Origin: Neobacillus cucumis
GTDB lineage: Bacteria > Bacillota > Bacilli > Bacillales_B > DSM-18226
Assembly (NCBI RefSeq): GCF_016107705.1
Contig: NZ_JAEHGC010000020.1
Span: forward strand, 1 to 64,000
Direction: 5' to 3'
DNA length: 64,000 nucleotides
Shown here piece by piece: positions 38,239-46,221 of this stretch (positions are counted from its first letter, which is position 1; each line of letters begins with the position of its first letter). The notes beneath the pieces are model-generated. The model was not told the origin of the DNA. It was given only the letters and a program-made list of their open reading frames with translations, and did no database searches. The position numbers and the translations under genes were made by a program.

Positions 38239-38278
38239 ACAAAATTCGGGTGGTGCCTGGCACCGCCCGAATTTTGTC
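38239..38278. repeat. REP-like palindrome, copy 5 (shortened)
   Basis: The arms ACAAAATTCGGGTGGTG and complement surround a CCTGG loop. The outer TCG bases are lost on the left side. It lies between two same-strand genes. Confidence 0.85.
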
Positions 38279-38333
38279 ACATTTGGACAACTCCTCCAGT
38301 ATAATAACGTATCTTTTATTGGAGAGGTGTTAA

Positions 38334-39161
38334 ATGAAATCTTTTTTTATTAAAGGGGGATCTGGAACGTCGTTATTTGTGGTGGAGAGTGGAAATCCGC
38401 ACGGGAAGCCAATCCTTTTTGTTCATGATGTTTCGCAAAACCATCTTAGTTGGATTCATCAGTTTCAATCCAAGGAGTTAGAGCAATTTCGCCTAATTGC
38501 CTTGGATTTACGCGGTCACGGTTTTTCTGAAAAGCCAAAGGAAGGGTATCACAATCAACAAAACTGGGCGGATGACATCCAGTCGGTTATTCATGCCTTA
38601 AATCTAAAAAAGCCATTGCTGGTTGGCTGGTCCTACGGTGGAAAGGTTGTTTTGGATTATCTTCAAATTTATGGGGAAGGGGATATTTCCGGTATTAACC
38701 TAGTGAATGTTGGAACTTCTTCGGGAATCTCTGGTTCTGGAGGCACCTATTATACTCCCGCCTTGCAAGCCGTCATTCCGGGACTTATATCCAAAAAAGC
38801 CCTTGAAAGTACGAATGCCCTCAAGCAATTTGTAACGCTCCTGTTTGCGCAAAACCCAACATTGAACGATTTTTACTTCATACTAGGATATAACACAATG
38901 GTTCCTCCCTATGTTCGTGAAGCGATTATCACACGATCCGAATCTTATGATGACCTGCTCCCAACCATTCAAAAGCCGGTCCTTCTTACCCATGGTGTAA
39001 AGGATAAAATAATTTATCCGGCCCAGTCTATTGAAAACGCTCAGATCATACCAAACTCAATTCTTTCCCTTTATGCTTATGCCGGGCATTCTCCCTTTTG
39101 GGAGTCAGTGGAAAAATATAATCAAGATCTCAGCGCGTTTGCGAACGGCAGGAATATGTAA
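38334..39161 (+). CDS. Alpha/beta-fold hydrolase
   Basis: This 275-residue hydrolase has nucleophile motif VGWSYGGKV, the oxyanion His-containing LFVHDVSQNH loop, a catalytic Asp probably in VKDKIIYP and His in AGHSPFW. The DLRGHGFSEKP segment is typical of the BioH/haloperoxidase-like group. Substrate is unknown and there is no signal peptide. GAGAGGTG precedes the ATG, and a strong hairpin follows. Confidence 0.9.
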   Translation: MKSFFIKGGSGTSLFVVESGNPHGKPILFVHDVSQNHLSWIHQFQSKELEQFRLIALDLRGHGFSEKPKEGYHNQQNWADDIQSVIHALNLKKPLLVGWSYGGKVVLDYLQIYGEGDISGINLVNVGTSSGISGSGGTYYTPALQAVIPGLISKKALESTNALKQFVTLLFAQNPTLNDFYFILGYNTMVPPYVREAIITRSESYDDLLPTIQKPVLLTHGVKDKIIYPAQSIENAQIIPNSILSLYAYAGHSPFWESVEKYNQDLSAFANGRNM

Positions 39162-39163
39162 TA

Positions 39164-39199
39164 AAAAGAAGACAGTAGCCGTCCTGCTTACTGTCTTCT
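39164..39199. terminator. Bidirectional terminator
   Basis: An 11-bp perfect stem AGAAGACAGTA / TACTGTCTTCT lies between two convergent genes, with AAAAA on the left side serving the opposite strand. Confidence 0.88.
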
Positions 39200-39207
39200 C
39201 TAGATTC

Positions 39208-39504
39208 CTATACTCCAATAAAATTCAACGAACGGCGGAGGCCTTCCAAGGCAAATCCACTTAAATAATTAAAAACAAAGAGTGCGACGATAGGCGAAAT
39301 ATCAATCGGACCAAGAGGGGGGATAAACCGCCTGAAAATGCTTAAATATGGTTCAACTAGTTTGCTAATCCATCCGCCGATCTTGGAGGAGTGAAAAGCC
39401 GGAAACCAGGAACCAAAAATAGATATTAAGATCAGCCAATAGTATGCCTCAAAAAGAGTCTGTCCAAATTGAAAAATGGTTAAGCCCAATTTTAATTCTC
39501 CCAT
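39208..39504 (-). CDS. YggT family membrane protein
   Basis: This protein of up to 98 residues has two hydrophobic segments flanking the conserved SWFPAFHSSKIGG and PYLSIFRRFIPPLGPIDISP motif that defines the YggT/YlmG family. Members take part in cell division or membrane organisation. Unlike the cell-division-linked copy, this one is alone. ATG 39504 has no binding site; the in-frame TTG at 39489 follows GGGAG and may be the true start (93 residues). Confidence 0.85.
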   Translation of the reverse strand: MGELKLGLTIFQFGQTLFEAYYWLILISIFGSWFPAFHSSKIGGWISKLVEPYLSIFRRFIPPLGPIDISPIVALFVFNYLSGFALEGLRRSLNFIGV

Positions 39505-39628
39505 CTATAATAAATTTTATGAAATTCTATAACTTGTACTATACATAGGTTTATACGATTATATTCTCATTTAGTTTCAATATTTCCAAACTGTTCATCG
39601 TAAAAAACAACTTTTCTCCAGCAAGGTG

Positions 39629-39664
39629 AAAAAGCTGCCCTTTGAGAGATGATCAGGCAGCTTT
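39629..39664 (-). terminator. Terminator of the first CxxC microprotein gene
   Basis: A 9-bp stem AAAGCTGCC / GGCAGCTTT is followed on the minus strand by TTTTTC. Confidence 0.78.
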
Positions 39665-39694
39665 CTCTAACATTTTTATCTATAACAGCAATCA

Positions 39695-39805
39695 TTATTC
39701 CTCTTCTGTATAAGCTTCCGTTGTCGTATCCCTGCAATCCCAGCACTCAGCTCGAGTCCTTTCCAAAATTGACAATTCCATTCCACAAGAAATGCAAATA
39801 TCCAT
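39695..39805 (-). CDS. 36-residue CxxC...CxxC microprotein, copy 1
   Basis: ATG 39805 to TAA 39695 encodes 36 residues with the pattern CISCGMEL, a Glu/Arg-rich spacer, CWDCRDTTT and an acidic tail. The two CxxC pairs form a likely zinc ribbon or rubredoxin-like knuckle. AAAGGGG lies 11 nt upstream and a terminator follows. A homologous gene of identical length occurs at 54375-54485, which argues that both are real. The family is unknown to me. Confidence 0.75.
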   Translation of the reverse strand: MDICISCGMELSILERTRAECWDCRDTTTEAYTEEE

Positions 39806-39934
39806 AGTTTCATATGCCCCTTTCCGGTGAGAATGTTTTAAAACATATTTATATATATTCAAAATATTATGAATTATAACATTATGAGCTTGTATAAAAA
39901 TAAAAACGCCCTGTCCCTACCCAAAATGGGTGAT

Positions 39935-39979
39935 TCGACAAAATTCGAGTGGTGCCTGTCACCACCCGGATTTTGTCGG
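39935..39979. repeat. REP-like palindrome, copy 6
   Basis: This has the standard CCTGT loop and arms, with one A-C mismatch and one T-G wobble in the stem. It lies between the microprotein gene and the UPF0597 gene. Confidence 0.9.
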
Positions 39980-39991
39980 ATGAGGCCATAC

Positions 39992-40017
39992 AAAAAAGCC
40001 GGCAGTACTGCCGACTT
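39992..40017 (-). terminator. Terminator of the UPF0597 gene
   Basis: A CGGCAGTACTGCCG palindrome extended by AAG/CTT is followed on the minus strand by TTTTTTG. Confidence 0.8.
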
Positions 40018-40039
40018 TTCTTTATGGGGTTAACATGAT

Positions 40040-41314
40040 TTATTTTTCGAGCATGAGTTGCAGGATGAGTTGGTCGGTTTGTCGGGTTCCTTCGTTTCCG
40101 AGTTTGCAGAAGCTTTCGATGCTTTTTTCTACGTCGTCGTGAATGAAGCCGTCGGTTGATTGGATTGCTTGGTTATTTAGTGACAGTAGGGCGGATTGAA
40201 CGGCGACATTGGAACAGGTTGAGACTTTCATCGCACAGCCTGCTTTCGCCCCGTCACAGATCATCCCCGAAACATTGCCAATCGTATTTTGGATTGCTGC
40301 TTTAATTTGGGGAAGGCCGCCATCAAGCAGGAAAACAATCGCTGCGCTTGCTCCCATCCCGGCAGCCGTTACGCCGCATAAGGCGGACAAGCGGCCAAAC
40401 TTGGATTTGATATGAATCGTAACCAGATGACTAAGGGCAACCGCACGAATCATTTTTTCCTCCGAAACCTTCAGCTTCTCTGCAACCGCAACCACTGGAA
40501 GGGTTACCGCAATCCCTTGATTTCCACTCCCCGTATTGGCCATTACCGGAAGGGTGGAACCTGCCATCCTTGCATCAGACCCTGCAGCAGCAAGTGACAT
40601 AGCGGCAGTCGCTAAATCATCAGATAGATATCCTTTTATTACATTTTCCTTAATGGTTCGTCCAACATTAAGCCCGTACTCTCCGGAGAGTCCTTCAATC
40701 CCAATCTTCCGATTTAGTTCGATACTCTTTATTACAAGATCTAGGTCATGAGGGTCAACAGTAAGAAGCCAATCATAGACTTCATCAATGGTAAGCTCTT
40801 CTAATGCTTCCTCATCGGTTTGAATCCCGATGTTTTCACAGCCGCCAAGGAAAACCGTTTTTCCATCTACCTCGATTAGGGTGATATTACTGTGATTATC
40901 AGATATAACCACTTTTGCTGTCTGCTGATCTGTTTGTAAAACTACTTCTATATAAAGTCGTTTCGGTGTATCTGCCTGTCCGGTTGTGACTTTTCCCGCT
41001 TCAATCAGCTTTAATGCAAGCAGCTCATCTTCTGCCGTTAGACCATGAAGAACCTCCAGCTTCTTATCAGGGTCTCCTGCTGCTGCTCCAAGTGCTGCAG
41101 CAAAATCAAGACCTTTAGCCGACATCCCTGGAATTCCAACCGATTTGGCATTCTTTATAATATTCCCGCTCGCATACAGATGAATCTTTTGAATATTGCC
41201 CTTCGCATAGCTTTTTGCCGTTGCCGCAGCCAATGCAATCGCAACTGGCTCCGTACAGCCAAGAGCAACCACTAACTCCCTCTCCAAAATCGACAAAATC
41301 TTATCTTTTCCCAT
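40040..41314 (-). CDS. UPF0597 family, L-cysteine desulfidase/serine dehydratase-like
   Basis: This 424-residue protein of the UPF0597 (YhaM/CyuA) family is related to the iron-sulfur L-serine dehydratase alpha chain. Cysteines at ALGCTEPVAI, ENIGGC-like LGGCENIG and CDGAKAGCAMKVSTC are candidates for 4Fe-4S binding. Family members degrade L-cysteine to pyruvate, ammonia and sulfide. AGGGTGAGCGGGG precedes the ATG. It is monocistronic. The substrate is inferred from the family only. Confidence 0.87.
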   Translation of the reverse strand: MGKDKILSILERELVVALGCTEPVAIALAAATAKSYAKGNIQKIHLYASGNIIKNAKSVGIPGMSAKGLDFAAALGAAAGDPDKKLEVLHGLTAEDELLALKLIEAGKVTTGQADTPKRLYIEVVLQTDQQTAKVVISDNHSNITLIEVDGKTVFLGGCENIGIQTDEEALEELTIDEVYDWLLTVDPHDLDLVIKSIELNRKIGIEGLSGEYGLNVGRTIKENVIKGYLSDDLATAAMSLAAAGSDARMAGSTLPVMANTGSGNQGIAVTLPVVAVAEKLKVSEEKMIRAVALSHLVTIHIKSKFGRLSALCGVTAAGMGASAAIVFLLDGGLPQIKAAIQNTIGNVSGMICDGAKAGCAMKVSTCSNVAVQSALLSLNNQAIQSTDGFIHDDVEKSIESFCKLGNEGTRQTDQLILQLMLEK

Positions 41315-41410
41315 CCCCGCTCACCCTCCACTTACTTAATCCACTTTTCCTAAATTCTATCATACCGGCAATCAAAAGCTATTAGGTATTTTTTGGGGGG
41401 CATGGCTGCA

Positions 41411-41457
41411 TTCGACAAAATTCGGGTGGTGCCTGTCACCACCCGAATTTTGTCGAA
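41411..41457. repeat. REP-like palindrome, copy 7
   Basis: This is a perfect copy: TTCGACAAAATTCGGGTGGTG, loop CCTGT, and the exact complement. It sits between two minus-strand genes. Confidence 0.93.
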
Positions 41458-41476
41458 TATAAATCACCTCATTATT

Positions 41477-42259
41477 TTATTTCTCAAATGTCACTTCTTC
41501 TCCGTAGCCGAGGGGGATGACGGCTGTTTTTGGGTAGTCTTTTAATAGTTTTTCTAGTTCTTTGTCTTTGTCGACCATGAAATCGACTACAGGAAATGCA
41601 TTGAGTAATTGGGTTAAGGCTTCAGGTGATGCCGCGGTTTCGTTAGTTGGGAAGGTATGGCTCGGTATGACGTAATGAACGTCTAACAAATGTTTTATCG
41701 CATAGGCTGCTTCTCTCGGACCCATTGTAAAATGCCCAGAAGAGGACAATACTGCAATTTCAGGCTGATACACATCCTGAATTAACTTCATATCGGACAT
41801 CAAGGCAGTATCCCCTGAGTGGTAAACAGTATAATCATTCTTAAAATCAAAAATATAACCGGCGGCTTCTCCTGCATACACAGGGAGGCCTTCTGTTTCT
41901 CGATAGGAAGAAGTATGTTTCGCCTGAACCATCGTAACAATCACATCATCAAAGGAAACGGAGCCCCCTAAATTGATCGGCAGCACATTTTTAATCCCTT
42001 GCTGTAGAAGAATCAGAGCCAGCTCATATTGCGCAACAATCATCATCTCAGGTTTATGTTCAATAATCTTAGCCAGCCCACTCGTATGATCGAAATGACC
42101 GTGGGTTAGAAAAACACAGTCAAAAGATTGATAGAACGCAGCGGTATCCATATCCGGCGGAAACCCGGGATTTAAATCAAAGAAAGGATCAATCAGGTAG
42201 TTTTTCCCTTCCTTACTTTTAAAAATATACATAGCATGGCCAAGTCTTTGAATTTTCAT
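41477..42259 (-). CDS. MBL-fold metal-dependent hydrolase (UlaG-like)
   Basis: This is a 260-residue metallo-hydrolase with THGHFDHTSG, YHSGDTALMSD and SHTFPT metal-binding segments, resembling UlaG/UPF0173 proteins. Substrate is unknown. ATG 42259 has AGGAGG 8 nt upstream; the further ATG at 42289 does not. A palindromic repeat lies just after its start region on the far side of the next gene's promoter. Confidence 0.88.
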   Translation of the reverse strand: MKIQRLGHAMYIFKSKEGKNYLIDPFFDLNPGFPPDMDTAAFYQSFDCVFLTHGHFDHTSGLAKIIEHKPEMMIVAQYELALILLQQGIKNVLPINLGGSVSFDDVIVTMVQAKHTSSYRETEGLPVYAGEAAGYIFDFKNDYTVYHSGDTALMSDMKLIQDVYQPEIAVLSSSGHFTMGPREAAYAIKHLLDVHYVIPSHTFPTNETAASPEALTQLLNAFPVVDFMVDKDKELEKLLKDYPKTAVIPLGYGEEVTFEK

Positions 42260-42460
42260 CGTGAGACCTCCTATTGGGAATAAGACCAAAACTATTGTAT
42301 TTTCAGTATGGGTAATTTAGAACCTATGGAAATTTGTGAAACCCTCGCTATGCTTCAATAATCCTTTGAAAAAAGTACAAGTTACCTATTTTCTATAAAA
42401 TTTAAACTAAATATGTTAATATTCGTATAAAGAAACAAAGAAAATAAGGAGATGTATGTA

Positions 42461-42835
42461 TTGTTCCTTTCAGAACTTCACTCAGAAGAGAGAGAAGCAT
42501 TTCTTGAATTAGCTAACTTAATTGCCGCGATTGACGGGAATCGATCTATATTTGAAGAAACTATTCTAACTAAATATAAAAAGGAAATGGAACTCGAGGA
42601 TTATCAATTAAAGGGCCTTGCCATCGAGGATATACTCAAGATATTCAAATCGGAACGTTCCAAAAATATCGTCTTAGTTGAACTTTTTAAATTAATCTAT
42701 TCAGATGGAGTGTTTCATCATCAAGAGAGCGAATCTGTCCAAATCATCAAGAAATACTTCGGATTTGATTCGAATGAATTCGCAAGCTTCAAGGATTGGA
42801 TTATAAAAATTAAAGAATTATCATTTGAAAAATAA
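42461..42835 (+). CDS. TerB-like helical protein
   Basis: This helical protein of about 124 residues has the layout of the TerB/DjlA tellurite-resistance fold. LVELFKLIYSDGVFHHQESE matches the conserved acidic helix of that fold. Function is unknown. TTG 42461 lies 9 nt after AAGGAG; the ATG at 42452 directly abuts that site and is unlikely to be used. A strong terminator overlaps the stop codon. Confidence 0.75.
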   Translation: MFLSELHSEEREAFLELANLIAAIDGNRSIFEETILTKYKKEMELEDYQLKGLAIEDILKIFKSERSKNIVLVELFKLIYSDGVFHHQESESVQIIKKYFGFDSNEFASFKDWIIKIKELSFEK

Positions 42836-42864
42836 AAAAGAGCTTGCCCCAAGCTCTTTTTTAT
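42835..42864. terminator. Bidirectional terminator
   Basis: AAAAGAGCTT and AAGCTCTTTT pair around a GCCCC loop, with A and T runs on both sides, between convergent genes. Confidence 0.93.
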
Positions 42865-43847
42865 TTGTAAAGTTGCTCCTCAGTCCGCCGCCATCTTTTA
42901 AAACCAAACAAGCCCTTTTTCCCTTTCTGATTCACAGCCATTAAACCCACAGCTACAAGTAGAAGAGCCACAATTGTATTAACCGTTATATGTTCACCCG
43001 GTAAAAACATCGCGGATAAAATGGTCCCGGAAACGGGTACAACGAACTTATAAAGGGAAACTTCTCCCGCTTTATTATACTTGAGCAAAGAGGTCCACAA
43101 TGCGAAGGCCGCTGCGGATAAAAAGACTGCATACCCCAATAGCACCCACGCATTCACCGTAAAGTCAAAAGCATGTGGTTTAAGATTTGGGGTTCCCACC
43201 ACGAGCATGATCAGCGAACCAGTGAACATTTGCCACCCAGTTAAGGCAAACGGATGAAGATTTGCAGAAAGGCGCTTGGATAAAAAGGTACCGAAAGTAC
43301 TGGCTAATCCAGAAAGCAGCATAAATCCTTCTCCATAAAACGAAAAATCCAGTGAGGCATCCTGTCCCCAATTGGACAGCACAATACCCCCAAAACCAGT
43401 AATCAACCCAAAAACCTTCCGCCAATCTAAGCGGTCATCCTTATAAACAAAATGTGCCAGAAAAACAACGAAAAATACACCGCTGGAGTTTAAAATCGAT
43501 GCCTTCATCCCCGATGTGTGGGCCAATCCATTATAAAAAAAGAAATAACTTAAACTCGTTGTAAACAGCCCTAAACCAATAATGGCAGGCCATTGCCGCC
43601 TGTTTACTTTGAGCGCCTTACGATCAACGCAGAGCATGAAAAATAGCAGCAGTAATGACGACATCATGAAACGGATTCCCGCAAAAACAACTTTTGCCGA
43701 TAAATCGTCTTCTGCCATGCCAAGCTCATCATAACTTAGTTTTAAAACCGGAAAGGCACTCCCCCATAAAACCGAGCAAAACACGGCAACCACGATGACC
43801 CAATATTTATTTGTAAAAAAATGCGTATATCCCCTTTGCTGGTTCAT
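42861..43847 (-). CDS. EamA/DMT family transporter
   Basis: This 328-residue membrane protein has ten hydrophobic segments in two EamA repeats (about 15-150 and 165-305), with the N-terminal LWGSAFPVLKLSY motif of the drug/metabolite transporter superfamily. The direction and substrate are unknown; many homologues export metabolites. ATG 43847 follows GGAG with an 11-nt spacing. A positively charged tail ends the protein. Confidence 0.9.
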   Translation of the reverse strand: MNQQRGYTHFFTNKYWVIVVAVFCSVLWGSAFPVLKLSYDELGMAEDDLSAKVVFAGIRFMMSSLLLLFFMLCVDRKALKVNRRQWPAIIGLGLFTTSLSYFFFYNGLAHTSGMKASILNSSGVFFVVFLAHFVYKDDRLDWRKVFGLITGFGGIVLSNWGQDASLDFSFYGEGFMLLSGLASTFGTFLSKRLSANLHPFALTGWQMFTGSLIMLVVGTPNLKPHAFDFTVNAWVLLGYAVFLSAAAFALWTSLLKYNKAGEVSLYKFVVPVSGTILSAMFLPGEHITVNTIVALLLVAVGLMAVNQKGKKGLFGFKRWRRTEEQLYK

Positions 43848-43983
43848 ACAAGTCTACTCCAAAAATTACGTCGTCTATTACTCTAGTTAGCCATTATACA
43901 CGAGACTGAAAGGGCTTGCACTAGTAATTAGTAATAATGGAAAAATGATATGATAGAAATAAAATCATTTTTGGAGGACGTAT

Positions 43984-44436
43984 ATGGGCTATATTGAAGA
44001 TTTGCGCAAAGTCATCGGAACCCGTCCGCTTATTTTAGTAGGCGCAGTAGTGGGTGTGATCAATGAACAAGGAGAAATTCTTTTACAAAAACGGCCGGAG
44101 GGAATCTGGGCCCTTCCAGGCGGTCTCCTCGAATTAGGGGAGTCTGCTGAAGAGGCGGGAAGAAGGGAAGTCTTTGAAGAAACAGGAGTTGAAATTGGCC
44201 AGCTCGAGCTGGTAGACGTTTTTTCAGGAAAGCAGTATTTCAGAAAGCTGGAAAATGGCGATGAATTCTATCCAGTCACCATCGTTTATGTTTCAAAAGA
44301 TGTAAAAAACCATACCATCATAGTAGATGGTGAGGAATCCATTGATGCGCGGTTCTTTCCTATACAAGAATTACCAGAAGGAACAAGTCCATTGGTTTGG
44401 AAGGTAATTCAAAAATGGGGAGAAAAACTACTTTAG
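43984..44436 (+). CDS. NUDIX hydrolase
   Basis: This 150-residue hydrolase acts on nucleoside diphosphate-linked compounds. The full Nudix box is present at residues about 40-62 ([18 protein letters not shown] followed by FEETG), with the metal-binding REVFEE core. The exact substrate is unknown. GGAGGACG precedes the ATG. It is a single gene. Confidence 0.94.
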   Translation: MGYIEDLRKVIGTRPLILVGAVVGVINEQGEILLQKRPEGIWALPGGLLELGESAEEAGRREVFEETGVEIGQLELVDVFSGKQYFRKLENGDEFYPVTIVYVSKDVKNHTIIVDGEESIDARFFPIQELPEGTSPLVWKVIQKWGEKLL

Positions 44437-44603
44437 TGAGGAGACTGTCTCTAAGTCAAGTTGTCCCGAATAAGCTCGGTTATGTCAGCCAAAAAGCCCT
44501 ACCAGTCCTTTCATACTAGGCTAATAGTATTCATGAAAAAATATTCTAACAGATTAAAAAACGTTTACAAATATGTTACTGAGGTCAAGTTACAAAGGGA
44601 GAA

Positions 44604-44644
44604 AATAGCGGTAAAACCCCAATGCTATAATATTTACCGCTATT
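44604..44644. repeat. Inverted repeat in the long gap before the wall hydrolase
   Basis: AATAGCGGTAAA (44604-44615) and TTTACCGCTATT (44633-44644) form a perfect 12-bp stem. It may terminate the upstream transcript or regulate the downstream gene. The rest of 44437-44603 shows no gene. Confidence 0.65.
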
Positions 44645-44659
44645 TCTATAGTTTGTAAT

Positions 44660-44673
44660 AGAAAGCGTTTGCA
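44660..44673. promoter_or_regulatory. Possible cre site
   Basis: AGAAAGCGTTTGCA fits the catabolite-responsive element consensus at 13 of 14 positions and lies about 110 nt upstream of the wall hydrolase start. Confidence 0.45.
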
Positions 44674-44728
44674 GGACCATGTATTCTATAAATTTACTAT
44701 ATTACCACTTTGTGTGGATGTGCATTAA

Positions 44729-44773
44729 CTTACTTTTCATTATTATATCTATGTATTAATAATGAAAAGTAAG
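44729..44773 (+). promoter_or_regulatory. Leader hairpin overlapping a ribosome binding site
   Basis: A perfect 16-bp inverted repeat (44729-44744 with 44758-44773) ends inside the AAGGAAG ribosome binding site (44771-44777) of the LysM-NlpC gene. Folding in the mRNA would hide part of that site. Confidence 0.6.
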
Positions 44774-44785
44774 GAAGTGCTACAG

Positions 44786-46081
44786 TTGAAAAAAAATCTA
44801 GTCACAGCAGCTGCAACGGCCGGGCTTGTACTTACTGCATTTGGAGCCACTGCCAATGCACAAGAGCCTACATACACGGTTCATCCTGGCGACAGCCTTT
44901 GGAAAATCTCTCATTTACAAAATGTATCGATCAATCACCTTAAAGAGTGGAACCATCTTTCAAGTGATCGAATTTATGTAAATCAAAAATTATCCCTTAC
45001 CTATACGGTAAAGCCTGGTGATAGTCTATGGAAACTAGCGAGAGCGAATGATACCACTGTTAGTGAGCTGAAAAGCTTGAATGGATTATCATCAGATTTG
45101 ATTCGTATTGGCCAGCAATTGAAAATACCAAATTCAAAAACTAGTACTCAAGTTTCTACACTGGCTATCTCTGTTAACCAAAAATATGTTGTTAAAAAAG
45201 GGGACACGCTATCTGAGCTTGGTGCTCGTTTTAATCTATCCGTTTCACAGCTTAAAAATATCAACCACTTAACATCAGACCGCATTCGTGTAGGACAAAC
45301 TCTAAGTGTGAGTGGTGCCCAATCAACATCTGCTTCGTATAAAGTTTCTGAAGTTCCAACCAGAAAAGTTACCAAATCCAATACGAAAGCAGCGAAACGA
45401 GTGGAGATCATTAAAAGTGTAGTGGCTAAATCCGAAGCGAAAACGGCGGTAAAAGCTGCCGCGCCTTCAGAGACAAAGGTGCCTCAAAAACCGGCCGTGA
45501 AGTCCAGCTCTACAGAGACTCAAAAATCTGAAGGAAACACTTATTCAAAAGAGTCTGTAAAACCAGCAGCACCCTCGACATCAACAGCGGTCCAAAAACC
45601 AGTTGAAAAGCCGGAAACAAATGCGGTCCAAAAACCTGCTGAGAAGCCAGAAACAAATGTGACCCAACAACCAGCAGTGAAACCACAAGCAGAGGTTACT
45701 CAGAAGCCTGCTGTTAATTCAGCATCAAAGGTTCAAGAAGTAATTGCTGAAGCTCAAAAATACATTGGCACACCATACCGCTGGGGTGGAAATACACCTA
45801 GTGGTTTTGATTGCAGCGGTTTCACGAAATACGTATTTGATCATGTAGGAATTTCATTGCCTAGAACAACCAGTACACAATGGAGCGCAACCACTCCAGT
45901 TGGTTCGCCAAGCGTAGGGGACCTAGTCTTTTTTGAAACTTACAAAACAGGTCCATCACATGTTGGAATCTATTTAGGCAACAATAAATTTATTAGTGCA
46001 GCAGACCAAGGTGTTGTTATCTCCGACATGACAGTATCCTATTGGAAAACAAGATACTTGGGTGCGAGATCTCCTTATTAA
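44786..46081 (+). CDS. LysM-NlpC/P60 cell-wall endopeptidase
   Basis: This is a secreted peptidoglycan hydrolase of 431 residues, related to LytE, LytF and CwlS. A signal peptide (about 1-26, ending ATANA) is followed by three LysM repeats (about 29-72, 77-120 and 138-181). A Pro/Lys/Glu-rich linker with KPAEKPET repeats comes next, then the NlpC/P60 domain (about 320-431) with catalytic Cys in FDCSGFTKYVF and His in PSHVGIYLG. TTG 44786 follows AAGGAAG by 8 nt; the ATG at 44762 lies within the leader hairpin. It cleaves D-glutamyl-diaminopimelate bonds by family analogy. Confidence 0.94.
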   Translation: MKKNLVTAAATAGLVLTAFGATANAQEPTYTVHPGDSLWKISHLQNVSINHLKEWNHLSSDRIYVNQKLSLTYTVKPGDSLWKLARANDTTVSELKSLNGLSSDLIRIGQQLKIPNSKTSTQVSTLAISVNQKYVVKKGDTLSELGARFNLSVSQLKNINHLTSDRIRVGQTLSVSGAQSTSASYKVSEVPTRKVTKSNTKAAKRVEIIKSVVAKSEAKTAVKAAAPSETKVPQKPAVKSSSTETQKSEGNTYSKESVKPAAPSTSTAVQKPVEKPETNAVQKPAEKPETNVTQQPAVKPQAEVTQKPAVNSASKVQEVIAEAQKYIGTPYRWGGNTPSGFDCSGFTKYVFDHVGISLPRTTSTQWSATTPVGSPSVGDLVFFETYKTGPSHVGIYLGNNKFISAADQGVVISDMTVSYWKTRYLGARSPY

Positions 46082-46112
46082 TGTAGCCAAATATAAATAA
46101 ATGTTGATTTAT

Positions 46113-46158
46113 AGTACCTGCCTCTAACTGATATAATGTTAGGGCAGGTACTTTTTTG
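46113..46158 (+). terminator. Terminator after the wall hydrolase
   Basis: AGTACCTGCC and GGCAGGTACT plus inner CTAAC/GTTAG helices are followed by TTTTTT. Confidence 0.93.
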
Positions 46159-46221
46159 TTATCAATTCTCAGTAATGGTGCAACGAAAATTACAGATTTA
46201 TAAAGGAAGTCGGAATACGGA

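Noticed and set aside
44437..44761. Possible c-di-AMP (ydaO) riboswitch before the wall hydrolase gene
   Set aside because: Genes of this type are often under that riboswitch, but I could not find its conserved core here, only two plain inverted repeats and a cre-like box.
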